From NCBI RefSeq assembly GCF_009696315.1, contig NZ_VUMG01000005.1, forward strand, positions 1-64,000: a DNA stretch of 64,000 nucleotides. Direction: 5' to 3'. The DNA is from Cutibacterium porci. Lineage in GTDB: Bacteria; Actinomycetota; Actinomycetes; Propionibacteriales; Propionibacteriaceae. The position numbers were made by a program, and so were the translations under genes. The notes beneath the pieces were generated by a model that saw only the letters and a program-made list of their open reading frames with translations, searched no databases and was not told where the DNA came from. Shown piece after piece: positions 56,042 to 64,000 of the stretch. How positions within the stretch are numbered: position 1 is the first letter of the stretch; each line of letters begins with the position of its first letter.

Positions 56042-57307
56042 GTGAACAGGTCCCAATCGGTATTCATCTCCCGAATTCGCGGTCTCCCCGTCATGGATGC
56101 CAGTGGCGACCAGGTGGGCAAGGTGAGGGATGTCGTCATCCAGATGCGTACGCCTGGGCGAGCACCGCTGGTACGCGGACTCGTCGTCGAACTGTTTGCC
56201 CGTCGACGAATTTTCGTCCCGATGGTCCGCGTGCACGCCATTGACGCAGTGCAGATCATGATCTCGGGAACCGTCAACACCAGGGTGTTCTCCCGCAGAG
56301 TCGCCGAAACCCTCGTTATCGAGGATCTCTTCGATCGCACCTTCAACCGCCATGGCACGCCAGTATGGGTCATGGACGTCTCAATGGCTCCCGTCCGCAG
56401 CCACGAGTGGGAAATTAACGAAGTAGCGCTTGCCGAATCGGGACGCAGTCGATTCATCCGCAAAGCTCCCAGTAACCCGATCATCGTCGACTGGCGCGAA
56501 GTCCCCTCTCTGGTACTCGCATCCCGCCAGTCCACTGAGAGAACCATTGCCGAAATGCAGGAGATGAAACCGGCGGACATGGCCCGGGAGCTTCACGATA
56601 TGAACCCGCACCGCCGTGCTGAAGTCGCCATGGCACTTGACGACGACCAGCTCGCGAATGCCATCGAGGAGCTTCCCGAAGACGAGCAGGTCTCCCTCAT
56701 CACTGTCCTTGATCCCGACCGAGCTGCCGACATCCTCGAAGAGATGGACCCTGACGACGCGGCCGACCTCATTCAAGAACTCCCGGATACCACCGCCCAC
56801 CAGCTGCTAGCACGCATGGAACCCGATGACGCCGACGACGTTCGCTCCCTCATGGCCTATGACGAGTTCACCGCGGGAGCAATGATGACCCCTGAACCCG
56901 TCATCGTGGCCGCAGACGCCACCGTCGCTGACGCCCTGGCCTTAGTACGTAATGAGGACATCACCCCCGCCGAGGCGTCTATGGTCTTCGTGTGCCGTCC
57001 TCCCACTGAAACTCCCACCGGCCGTTACCTGGGAGCAGTGCATGTGCAACGGTTGCTGCGCGAACCCCCGTCGACGATGGTCTCGGCGATCATCGACTCT
57101 GACCTTGAGCCGATGCGCACCGATGCCCCGGTTGGCGCGGTGAGTCGCTACTTCGCTACCTATAACCTCGTCGTCGTTCCGGTCGTCAACGAGGCAAACC
57201 AGCTGGTTGGGGCTGTGGCCGTTGACGATCTTCTCGATCATCTGCTGCCTCCCGATTGGCGCGGCGACCAGATGGATGGCGAACTTGTGGAGGTGAACCA
57301 TGGCTGA
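56042..57307 (+). CDS. MgtE N-domain/CBS protein with PRC-barrel, no transport domain
   Basis: About 421 residues: a PRC-barrel-like domain (ISRIRGLPVMDASGDQVGKV), a region rich in acidic helices matching the MgtE intracellular N domain (DPDRAADILEEMDPDDAADLIQEL, about 215-260) and paired CBS domains (about 280-405). The membrane domain of MgtE is absent. A mycobacterial relative lies beside mrp too (Rv1232c). Perhaps senses magnesium or nucleotide. GTG at 56042 lacks a clear ribosome-binding site. Overlaps the DUF1003 gene by 8 bases. Confidence 0.85.
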   Translation: MNRSQSVFISRIRGLPVMDASGDQVGKVRDVVIQMRTPGRAPLVRGLVVELFARRRIFVPMVRVHAIDAVQIMISGTVNTRVFSRRVAETLVIEDLFDRTFNRHGTPVWVMDVSMAPVRSHEWEINEVALAESGRSRFIRKAPSNPIIVDWREVPSLVLASRQSTERTIAEMQEMKPADMARELHDMNPHRRAEVAMALDDDQLANAIEELPEDEQVSLITVLDPDRAADILEEMDPDDAADLIQELPDTTAHQLLARMEPDDADDVRSLMAYDEFTAGAMMTPEPVIVAADATVADALALVRNEDITPAEASMVFVCRPPTETPTGRYLGAVHVQRLLREPPSTMVSAIIDSDLEPMRTDAPVGAVSRYFATYNLVVVPVVNEANQLVGAVAVDDLLDHLLPPDWRGDQMDGELVEVNHG

Positions 57308-57824
57308 GAACGATCAGCGGTTGCATGACGCCGACCGCCTCGACGTTCCAGGACCGCGTAAGGTCAAACGACCTCGAGTCCAATTGGACTCCGAGAAATT
57401 CGGGCAATTCGCCGAATCCACCGCACGGTTTATGGGCACAGCAAAGTTCCTCGTTTATATGACCGTGATCGTCACTACCTGGGTGATATGGAACCTTGTG
57501 GCAATATACAAATTGCGCTTCGATCCGTACCCGTTCATCTTGCTCAACCTGTTCTTCTCAACACAGGCTTCTTACTCGGCTCCGCTTATCCTGTTGGCAC
57601 AGAATCGGCAGGAAGATCGGGATCGCGTTTCCATGGCTGAAGACCGTCGTGTCGCCGCCCAGTCCCGCGCCGATATGGAGTTCCTGGCTCGAGAGGTCGC
57701 ATCTATCCGGATGCAGATAGGTGAGTTGGCTACCCGCGACTATCTGCGCTCCGAACTACGCGACGAGTTACGTTCCCTCCTGGAGGAGATCGAAGCCTCT
57801 CCGGCGTCGTCGACCTCCCATTGA
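57300..57824 (+). CDS. DUF1003 membrane protein
   Basis: Protein of 174 residues: two membrane helices (about 48-95) around the LRFDPYPFILLNLFFSTQASYSAPLILLAQNRQ signature of DUF1003, then a helical coiled-coil tail. Function unknown; commonly translated with the MgtE-N/CBS protein, as here (8-base overlap), suggesting a joint membrane complex. Confidence 0.9.
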   Translation: MAENDQRLHDADRLDVPGPRKVKRPRVQLDSEKFGQFAESTARFMGTAKFLVYMTVIVTTWVIWNLVAIYKLRFDPYPFILLNLFFSTQASYSAPLILLAQNRQEDRDRVSMAEDRRVAAQSRADMEFLAREVASIRMQIGELATRDYLRSELRDELRSLLEEIEASPASSTSH

Positions 57825-57885
57825 CTGACCCGGTTCGCGGTCGGCGAGTTGTCGCATAGGCCCAACGGTGTGTAGACAAGTCAGC

Positions 57886-59046
57886 ATGAGCACCGAGAAC
57901 CCAGTGGTTGAGGCCATTGCCGACGCGTTGTCGCACGTCAATGACCCCGAAATCAAACGCCCTATTACCGACCTCAACATGGTTGATGAGATCACCGTCG
58001 ACGAGCAAGGACGCGCTTTCGTTCGCGTCTTGCTGACTGTGGCCGGGTGTCCCCTCAAAACCGAGTTGCGTGAGCAGGTCACCGAGGCTGTGCGCGGCGT
58101 CAATGGGGTCACCAGTGTGTCCGTCGAACTCGGAACTATGACCGACGAGCAGCGCGACGCCCTCAAGGTTCAGCTGCGCGGCGGCGTCCCGGAACGCATC
58201 ATCCCCTTCGCCCAGCCCGGAAACACCACCAAGGTCATTGCGGTCTCCTCGGGTAAAGGCGGTGTCGGCAAATCCTCGGTTACCGTCAATCTGGCCCTGG
58301 CCCTAGCTCAGCTTGGCCGCGAGGTTGGTCTACTCGACGCCGATATCTACGGCCATTCGGTGCCTGACATGCTTGGTCTAGGCGATGCGCACCCCACACC
58401 TCTCGACGACATGCTGCTTCCAGTACCTGGCCTCGGCATCAAGTCGATCAGCATCGGCATGATGAAACCCAACAAGTCCGACGTCATCGCGTGGCGCGGG
58501 CCGATCCTCGATCGCGCGCTCACCCAGTTGCTCGCCGACGTCCACTGGGGCGACCTTGACTACCTCCTCATCGACCTTCCGCCAGGCACCGGCGACATCG
58601 CCATGAGCCTAGGCCAAAAACTCCCCAACGCCGAGGTGCTCGTCGTCACAACCCCGCAGCAGGCCGCGTCCGAGGTGGCCGAGCGTGCCGGCACGATGGC
58701 AGGGATCATGCAACAGCGAGTCATGGGCGTCGTGGAAAATATGTCGTGGCTAGAAGTGACCGCGCCGAAGTCCCGCGAAACCTTCCGCGTCGACCTGTTC
58801 GGCACCGGTGGTGGCCAGAAGGCTGCCGACGCGCTGTCAGAGCGTCTGGGCACCACGGTTCCATTGCTCGGCCAGATCCCCCTCGATGTCGAGCTACGCA
58901 GCGGCGGTGACGACGGCGACCCGATTGTCCTGGCCCACCCTGAATCGCCGGCGGCTCAGGCGATTGGCGCACTAGCTAGCACTATCGATTCACGTCCGCG
59001 CGGGTTAGCGGGCATGAATCTTGGGGTTCAGCCAGTCAATCACTAG
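57886..59046 (+). CDS. mrp: Mrp/ApbC-type iron-sulfur cluster carrier ATPase
   Basis: About 386 residues. N-terminal MIP18/DUF59 domain (about 5-90; AGCPLK) and C-terminal P-loop ATPase with the deviant Walker A KGGVGKS (about 121-127), DADIYGHS and DLPPGTGD. It carries or inserts Fe-S clusters. The CxxC pair found in many Mrp proteins is not seen: the equivalent stretch after ENMSW reads LEVTAPKSRETF. ATG at 57886 chosen. Same strand as the DUF1003 gene, 61 bases apart. Confidence 0.93.
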   Translation: MSTENPVVEAIADALSHVNDPEIKRPITDLNMVDEITVDEQGRAFVRVLLTVAGCPLKTELREQVTEAVRGVNGVTSVSVELGTMTDEQRDALKVQLRGGVPERIIPFAQPGNTTKVIAVSSGKGGVGKSSVTVNLALALAQLGREVGLLDADIYGHSVPDMLGLGDAHPTPLDDMLLPVPGLGIKSISIGMMKPNKSDVIAWRGPILDRALTQLLADVHWGDLDYLLIDLPPGTGDIAMSLGQKLPNAEVLVVTTPQQAASEVAERAGTMAGIMQQRVMGVVENMSWLEVTAPKSRETFRVDLFGTGGGQKAADALSERLGTTVPLLGQIPLDVELRSGGDDGDPIVLAHPESPAAQAIGALASTIDSRPRGLAGMNLGVQPVNH

Positions 59047-59098
59047 CGCTAGCAGCTGCGAGGGCGATTAGTGACCCTGCGTACCCTACTGTGTAGGC

Positions 59099-60664
59099 AT
59101 GCTTATCTCTAAGCGACATCCGCTGTGCTTGAAAACGGCGCTGTGGGCCACCGCCCTTGCAACCATGTTAGGTCTCCATGCCTCGGCACATGCCGCGACC
59201 CAAGACAATCGGTCGCATGTGGCGGTCTCCAGCGCCATCACTGATTCCGGCCCTATCGACCAGAAGAAGCGCTGGTACACCGACGGGCAGGGGCGTGTCC
59301 TGTTGACCGCCGGGGTTAACCTGGTGTCGAAGAATCCGCCGTACAGTCCTGAAGCTGCCGGATTTGACGAAGCAGATGCGGCATGGCTGCAAAACAATGG
59401 CTTCGACTCAGTGCGTTTAGGAATCATCTGGAAGGCGGTCGAGCCATCTCCTGGGGTGTATAACGACAACTACCTAGCCAGTATCACCCGCACCATCAGG
59501 CTGCTTCGCTCCCACGGGATCATGACTCTGTTGGACGCCCACCAGGACATGTACAACGAAAAGTTCCAAGGAGAAGGTGCACCAGACTGGGCCGTGCTCG
59601 ATAAGGGCATGCCGAATCTACTCAAAGTTGGCTTTCCCTCCAACCAATTGTTCAATCTTGGCCTCATCAAGGCGTACGACAGCTTCCTAACCAATGCCAC
59701 CGGTCCAGGTGGAGTCGGTTTGCAAGACCGCTACGCCTCGATGTGGAAGCATGTCGCCCATACCATCGGCAACGAACCGGGCGTCATGGGATATGACATC
59801 ATGAATGAGCCATGGCCTGGCCATCACTATCCGATATGCTATCTCGCCTTGGGATGGTGCGGTTCAGCCATGAAGTCTCTTAATGGGATGTATCAAAAGG
59901 TTGGATCAGCCATCGTCGCAGCTGATCCGGACGCCATCGTCACATATGAGCCTTATTCCACTTGGAACCAGGGACTAAATTCCCGTCCCCGTCGCCCTTC
60001 GGTACCTCGCGCCGCTATGTCTTGGCACGTGTACTGCTCCATGAATGCGCTTTTCGGCACCTACCTTGGCTGCAATCTGCCCGACAATCACACCTTCCGC
60101 AACGCCGACAGAGCTGCCATCATCAATGATTCAGCCTCCTTGCTCAGCGAATTCGGAGCCACTAAGGACGTCAAGACTCTGATGGGCGTGACGCTGAAAG
60201 CCCGTACGCATCTCGTTGGTTGGCAGTACTGGACGTACAACGGATGTAATGATCCAACGACGCAGAATGTCGCCGATCAGGACCTAGTGTCGGACATTGA
60301 CCATCCCGGACCCGTCACCGACGGCCAGGTAGATCATAACAAACTTGGCGTGCTTGCAGTCCCCCACCTGCGTGCGACGGCTGGCACTCCTACATCGACC
60401 TCGTGGGCGCCCAGCACCAACACTTACCAGGCTTCGTGGTCGTCAGCGCGAGTGGCTGGCGATGGGAACTTCGTCAAGGGTTCCATCTCTGAGATCGCCG
60501 TACCTTCCGCTCACTACCCGCACGGATATGAGGTCAAGGCGAACGGGGGCGAAGTGGTCTCCGCCCCAGGTGCTTTGCGCTTGCAAATCCGCTCAACCGG
60601 AGAGGGGTCAGTGAGCGTCACCATTACACCAGCCAGTGAGAAGTCCGGCAGCTCTCACGCCTGA
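59099..60664 (+). CDS. Secreted endoglycoceramidase (GH5)
   Basis: Protein of 521 residues with a signal peptide, cleavage predicted after AHA (residue 32). The catalytic TIM barrel carries the acid/base in IMNEPWPG (Glu237) and the nucleophile in LLSEFGATK (Glu351), with a beta-sandwich C-terminal part (about 430-510). Endoglycoceramidases split the glycan from the ceramide of glycosphingolipids, which in C. acnes may act on host skin lipids. Substrate is inferred from close resemblance to the family. Independent transcription unit with a terminator hairpin after it. Confidence 0.92.
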   Translation: MLISKRHPLCLKTALWATALATMLGLHASAHAATQDNRSHVAVSSAITDSGPIDQKKRWYTDGQGRVLLTAGVNLVSKNPPYSPEAAGFDEADAAWLQNNGFDSVRLGIIWKAVEPSPGVYNDNYLASITRTIRLLRSHGIMTLLDAHQDMYNEKFQGEGAPDWAVLDKGMPNLLKVGFPSNQLFNLGLIKAYDSFLTNATGPGGVGLQDRYASMWKHVAHTIGNEPGVMGYDIMNEPWPGHHYPICYLALGWCGSAMKSLNGMYQKVGSAIVAADPDAIVTYEPYSTWNQGLNSRPRRPSVPRAAMSWHVYCSMNALFGTYLGCNLPDNHTFRNADRAAIINDSASLLSEFGATKDVKTLMGVTLKARTHLVGWQYWTYNGCNDPTTQNVADQDLVSDIDHPGPVTDGQVDHNKLGVLAVPHLRATAGTPTSTSWAPSTNTYQASWSSARVAGDGNFVKGSISEIAVPSAHYPHGYEVKANGGEVVSAPGALRLQIRSTGEGSVSVTITPASEKSGSSHA

Positions 60665-60682
60665 CCTAATTCTTGGCAAAGC

Positions 60683-60706
60683 GTGGCGGTGCTCCGGCAC
60701 CGCCAC
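60683..60706. terminator. Terminator hairpin, endoglycoceramidase/tatB
   Basis: Perfect 10-bp stem (60683-60692 with 60697-60706), 4-base loop, between the convergent genes. Confidence 0.7.
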
Positions 60707-61120
60707 TCAGGTCGCCTCGGTGTCGAACGGCACGGGCTGGGTGGAGTCGTGGACTGGTTCAGGCACCGTGTCCTCCGACGCCTCTGGCAGCCCCTCAGAG
60801 TTGCGAATGTCTGCTAAACCGAGGTCGAGATCAGAACGGACATCAGACAGATCAGCTTTGATCTCGTCGATATCGTCTTGCAGGCTATCGAGGACATACT
60901 TGCGCACAAAGTTCTGCGGCTTAAGGTCTTCATATTCCAGATCGGCGAACTGCGGGCCCAGCTCACTGCGGAGCTGATCGCGCGTATTGTTCGCAATGTT
61001 CTTGAAATAGTGGTAGAGACGCGCCGCTTTGCGGGCCATCTCCGGTAGCTTGTCTGGCCCGAACATGATCACAGCAATGATGATGAGTACCGCGATTTCC
61101 GCTGGACCTGCTGTGGACAT
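60707..61120 (-). CDS. tatB: Sec-independent translocase subunit TatB
   Basis: Protein of 137 residues: short N-terminal membrane helix (about 5-21), the FGPDKLPE hinge, an amphipathic helix (ARKAARLYHYFKNIA) and an acidic C-terminal region. TatB binds twin-arginine signal peptides with TatC. The SBP at 42695-44362 is a candidate substrate. Start ATG at 61120 has only weak AAAGG upstream. Near mrp, as in mycobacteria. Confidence 0.92.
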   Translation of the reverse strand: MSTAGPAEIAVLIIIAVIMFGPDKLPEMARKAARLYHYFKNIANNTRDQLRSELGPQFADLEYEDLKPQNFVRKYVLDSLQDDIDEIKADLSDVRSDLDLGLADIRNSEGLPEASEDTVPEPVHDSTQPVPFDTEAT

Positions 61121-61193
61121 GGCCTTTACCCTACCCCTGACATTGACCTGCCGACATCACGGCACGATAGTCACGCCTGCGCGATCGGCACAG

Positions 61194-62075
61194 TCACAAC
61201 TGTGCACGATCCAGCACATCGAAGAATGCCTGGGCCTGGTCAGGAGTCGGCATCGTCTGGGGGGAACGCACCTTGCCGACGTCAAACCCTTGGTGAGCTA
61301 GCCCTGCCTTGACCATGGTGACTCCCTGGGCTGCGAAGACGCCGGTCAGCACCGGCAAAATCTCCCGGTAAATCGACAACGCCTCATCGACTCGGCCGTC
61401 AAGGTATGCATCAATGACCTCATGCATTCGTCGACCAGTAAAATGGGTAGACGTCCCGACGAGGCCCACTCCGCCCACGGACAACAGCGCCGGAGTGATG
61501 GCATCGTCACCGGAGTAATAGGCCAAGGTGGTGTTAGCCATCACCGTCGCAGACTCGACGACAAGGCCCTTGGCGTCCTTGACGGCCACAATTCGTGGAT
61601 GATCGGCCAGCTCAATAAGAGTCTTCGTCTCGATTGGAGTACTGGTACGCCCCGGAATGTCGTACAGCATGATCGGCAGGTCAGTGGCGTCTGCAACCGT
61701 GGTGAAGTGCTCAATAAGTCCGGCCTGCGAAGGCTTGGAATAGTAGGGGGTAACGACAAGCAGACCGTCAGCGCCAGACTCGGCAGCCTGGTGAGCCAGT
61801 TCGACGGTGTGTGCGGTGTCGTTAGTTCCGATACCGGCAACAACCGCAGCATCCGATCCGACGGCTTCGACAACGGCCTTGACGATCTGCGCCTTCTCGG
61901 CGTCAGTTGTCGTCGGTGATTCCCCCGTCGTGCCGTTGACAACAATGCCGTCATTGTGTTGTTCCTCAACAAGTTTGCGCGCCAGATCGCCAGTCCGACG
62001 CAGGTCCACCGCCCCCTCGGACGTCATCGGAGTCACCATGGCCGTAAGTAGACGGCCAAAAACGGGAGCGGACAT
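61194..62075 (-). CDS. dapA: 4-hydroxy-tetrahydrodipicolinate synthase
   Basis: Condenses pyruvate and aspartate semialdehyde in lysine and diaminopimelate synthesis. Length 293 residues with the Thr pair of GTTGES (49-50), catalytic Tyr138 in YDIPGR and Schiff-base Lys166 in AVKDAKG. AAGGAGGT 6 bases before ATG 62075 fixes the start. tatB follows on the same strand, 73 bases apart. Confidence 0.96.
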   Translation of the reverse strand: MSAPVFGRLLTAMVTPMTSEGAVDLRRTGDLARKLVEEQHNDGIVVNGTTGESPTTTDAEKAQIVKAVVEAVGSDAAVVAGIGTNDTAHTVELAHQAAESGADGLLVVTPYYSKPSQAGLIEHFTTVADATDLPIMLYDIPGRTSTPIETKTLIELADHPRIVAVKDAKGLVVESATVMANTTLAYYSGDDAITPALLSVGGVGLVGTSTHFTGRRMHEVIDAYLDGRVDEALSIYREILPVLTGVFAAQGVTMVKAGLAHQGFDVGKVRSPQTMPTPDQAQAFFDVLDRAQL

Positions 62076-62144
62076 GCGAGACCTCCTTGTGTAGCTAACG
62101 CCCATGGTAGCCACGAGATGGCCTCAGCGGGATAGGCTGTTGAT

Positions 62145-62798
62145 GTGAGTCCAGCACAGCCCAGACACCAAGTCCCCGACGCCCGGTCGTGGGAGTACGC
62201 CGACGGTTTCGTCGCACCGTCCCCGGCCTTACAGGAGGCCCGCGAGGCAGCCCGCGTTGATCAGTGGGAGGTGCTCGGCAACGGCACCACCGCCTTACTG
62301 ACCTTGTTGGCTCGCGCCATTCAGGCCGGCAGCGTCGTCACCATCGGCACTGACGCCGGAGTCTCGGCGCTAGCTCTGCTAGAAGGCATGACCGATCACG
62401 GCGTCCTGACCAGTATCGACCCCGATGCTGAACGTCAAGCTGCGGCGCGTAAAGTCCTGAGCCTGTCCCATATCCGCTCTCATCGAGTACGGCTCATCAC
62501 TGGCACCCCGTTGGATGTGCTGCCCAAATTGCGAGACGGCGCCTACGACATGGTGCTCATTAATGGCGACAGACTTGAATACGTCGAATACGTCTCCCAG
62601 GCCTTGCGCTTACTGCGCGCTGGGGGCATCGTCATCGTCAACGACGCGCTGGCCAATAACCACGTCGCCGATCCGGATAATGAGGACGACGACACCCTCA
62701 TCATCCGCGAGACCCTCGACTCGGTTTTGGAGACCGAAGAGTTCACCCCGGCGCTCCTTCCCGTAGGTCAAGGTTTGCTGCTGGCTACCAAGAATTGA
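62145..62798 (+). CDS. SAM-dependent O-methyltransferase family 3
   Basis: Class I methyltransferase of 217 residues of the caffeoyl-CoA-type O-methyltransferase family (PF01596-like): VTIGTDAGVSALAL as SAM loop, SIDPD as acidic strand 2, and MVLINGD. Similar to Rv1220c, which lies near tatB in mycobacteria. Substrate unknown. GTG start, divergent from dapA by 69 bases. Confidence 0.85.
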   Translation: MSPAQPRHQVPDARSWEYADGFVAPSPALQEAREAARVDQWEVLGNGTTALLTLLARAIQAGSVVTIGTDAGVSALALLEGMTDHGVLTSIDPDAERQAAARKVLSLSHIRSHRVRLITGTPLDVLPKLRDGAYDMVLINGDRLEYVEYVSQALRLLRAGGIVIVNDALANNHVADPDNEDDDTLIIRETLDSVLETEEFTPALLPVGQGLLLATKN

Positions 62799-62826
62799 GC
62801 CCGCACGCTTAGGCACCCGGCATAGC

Positions 62827-62857
62827 GAAGCGGCTCCCGAATACCGGAGGCCGCTTC
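62827..62857. terminator. Terminator hairpin, methyltransferase/glgC
   Basis: 11-bp stem (62827-62837 with 62846-62857, one bulged G), 8-base loop, between convergent genes. Confidence 0.65.
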
Positions 62858-62879
62858 ACGCATTCTGGACGTTACTCGA

Positions 62880-63998
62880 TCAGTAGGGAACGGTAATTCC
62901 CTTACCGACCACCGTCACACCACCGGGAGACACAGTGAATCCACGAGCGCGGTCATGGTCATGGTCGACGCCCACTTGGGCGCCGTCAGGAACAATGACA
63001 TTCTTGTCGAGGATGGCGCGGTGGACCGTCGCGTTAGAGCCAATCGTCACATTATTCATAACAATTGATTCATCAACGCGAGCCCACCTCTCAATGCGGG
63101 CACGCGGGCCCAATACCGTCCGGTAAATGTCGGTGCCAGAAATGATGCACCCGGCAGAGACTAGGGTGTCATCGCAGGACCCGCGCATCACAAATTTGGC
63201 ACCCGGAGCTTGCTCCTGCATTGTCCAGATAGGCCAGTCAGGGTTGTACAGGTTGAACTCCGGCTCGACCGAGACTAGATCCATGTGCGCGTCATGATAG
63301 GCGTCAATGGTGCCCACGTCCCGCCAGTAGTCAGCATCCTTTTCAGTGTTGCCGGGAACCTCGTTATCACGGAAGTCATATACCTGCGCATCAGCCGCAT
63401 TGACGAATCTCGGAATAACGTCGCCACCCATATCGTGCCGCGAATCGGCGCTGTGGGCATCGTCGTGAAGGGCCTGAACCAGGGCCTCGCGGCTAAAAAT
63501 GTAGTTACCCATCGACGCGAAAGATTCGTCCGGGGCATCCGGAAGACCGGGCGGATCAGCCGGTTTTTCAAGGAACTGGGTTATTTTATGATCCTGGCCA
63601 GCATCAATAATCCCGAAGGCAGAGGCGTCCTTTCGTGGCACTCGAATCCCAGCGACGGTACATCCCAACCCGGAATCGATGTGGTATTGAAGCATGGCGT
63701 CGACATCCATCCGGTAAATATTGTCGGCACCAAAAACCACGACGTAATCGGGGCTCTGATCGTTAATGAGATTGAGAGACTGATAGATGGCATCCGCGCT
63801 TCCCTGATACCACCGCGGCCCCAGACGCTGCTGGGCCGGAACCGGGGTCACATAGGAGCCCAACATGGTCGACATCCGCCACGTGATGGAGATATGACGG
63901 TCAAGCGAATGAGACTTGTACTGGGTTAGTACGGCGATCTGGGTGAGGCCCGAGTTCGCCAAGTTGGACAGCACAAAGTCAATAAGCCGATATGTACC
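62880..63998 (-). CDS. glgC: Glucose-1-phosphate adenylyltransferase, N-terminus cut by the window edge
   Basis: Makes ADP-glucose for glycogen synthesis. The frame stays open to the window edge, and the visible N-terminal part ([17 protein letters not shown]) shows that about 40 residues are outside. Seen are [30 protein letters not shown] (catalytic-site Lys) and [11 protein letters not shown], then a C-terminal left-handed beta-helix. Normal length expected when complete. Promoter out of view. Confidence 0.95.
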   Translation of the reverse strand, partial: GTYRLIDFVLSNLANSGLTQIAVLTQYKSHSLDRHISITWRMSTMLGSYVTPVPAQQRLGPRWYQGSADAIYQSLNLINDQSPDYVVVFGADNIYRMDVDAMLQYHIDSGLGCTVAGIRVPRKDASAFGIIDAGQDHKITQFLEKPADPPGLPDAPDESFASMGNYIFSREALVQALHDDAHSADSRHDMGGDVIPRFVNAADAQVYDFRDNEVPGNTEKDADYWRDVGTIDAYHDAHMDLVSVEPEFNLYNPDWPIWTMQEQAPGAKFVMRGSCDDTLVSAGCIISGTDIYRTVLGPRARIERWARVDESIVMNNVTIGSNATVHRAILDKNVIVPDGAQVGVDHDHDRARGFTVSPGGVTVVGKGITVPY

Positions 63999-64000
63999 GC

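Noticed and set aside
1-64000. tRNA genes, CRISPR arrays, prophage or insertion sequences
   Set aside because: Looked for by eye on both strands; no transposase or integrase protein, regularly spaced repeat or tRNA T-loop/acceptor pattern was found. A tRNA or CRISPR scanning program could still find a missed one.

Overview
The window is a 64 kb piece of a high-GC actinobacterial chromosome, almost certainly Cutibacterium (formerly Propionibacterium) and most likely C. acnes. Three things point there: a secreted CAMP-factor gene (9270-10076), a secreted GH5 endoglycoceramidase (59099-60664), and actinobacterial housekeeping gene orders such as E2-lipB-lipA-DUF4191-RDD-glnA-glnE-glnA2. No tRNA, CRISPR array, insertion sequence, prophage or integrase was seen. 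The species call rests on recognised protein families and recalled gene order, not on a database search.

Layout. 1-9 kb: lipoate block, with the 3' part of a lipoyl-E2 gene, lipB and lipA, interrupted by a copper module (CtaG-like membrane protein and CopA ATPase). 9-20 kb: CAMP factor, then an eight-gene minus-strand MoxR/DUF58/von Willebrand A operon headed by two membrane-anchored exported proteins, and a divergent lipoprotein with terpene-cyclase-like repeats. 19-29 kb: DUF4191, ABC-F ATPase, GT87 mannosyltransferase, a split GlcNAc/glucose PTS with its GntR regulator, DedA, GT4 and RDD proteins. 28-39 kb: nitrogen block of glnA, glnE and a second glutamine synthetase, with Nif3 and ThrE between. 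39-51 kb: DUF2510 protein, map, an oligopeptide ABC transporter with a frameshifted permease, cstA-ybdD and an MHS-family transporter. 51-64 kb: RNase P RNA, a zinc-ribbon protein, aminopeptidase P, heme A synthase, YflT-like stress protein, an MgtE-N/CBS protein with DUF1003 and Mrp, endoglycoceramidase, tatB, dapA, an O-methyltransferase and the 3' part of glgC.

Regulation visible in the sequence. A tandem GlnR-type box (GTnAC-n6-GAAAC repeated) precedes glnA and a single copy precedes glnA2, suggesting shared nitrogen control together with the adenylyltransferase GlnE. Three DasR/NagR-like dre sites lie around the PTS genes beside their GntR-family regulator, one over the predicted -10 of the EIIC gene. 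Strong hairpins separate most convergent gene pairs.

Most notable: the one-base frameshift in the peptide permease gene, the GlnR and dre operator sets, the MoxR/VWA operon with its exported leader proteins, and the two host-interaction proteins (CAMP factor and endoglycoceramidase). No wholly new biological system was demonstrated; the MoxR/VWA locus with its divergent repeat lipoprotein is the least understood part.
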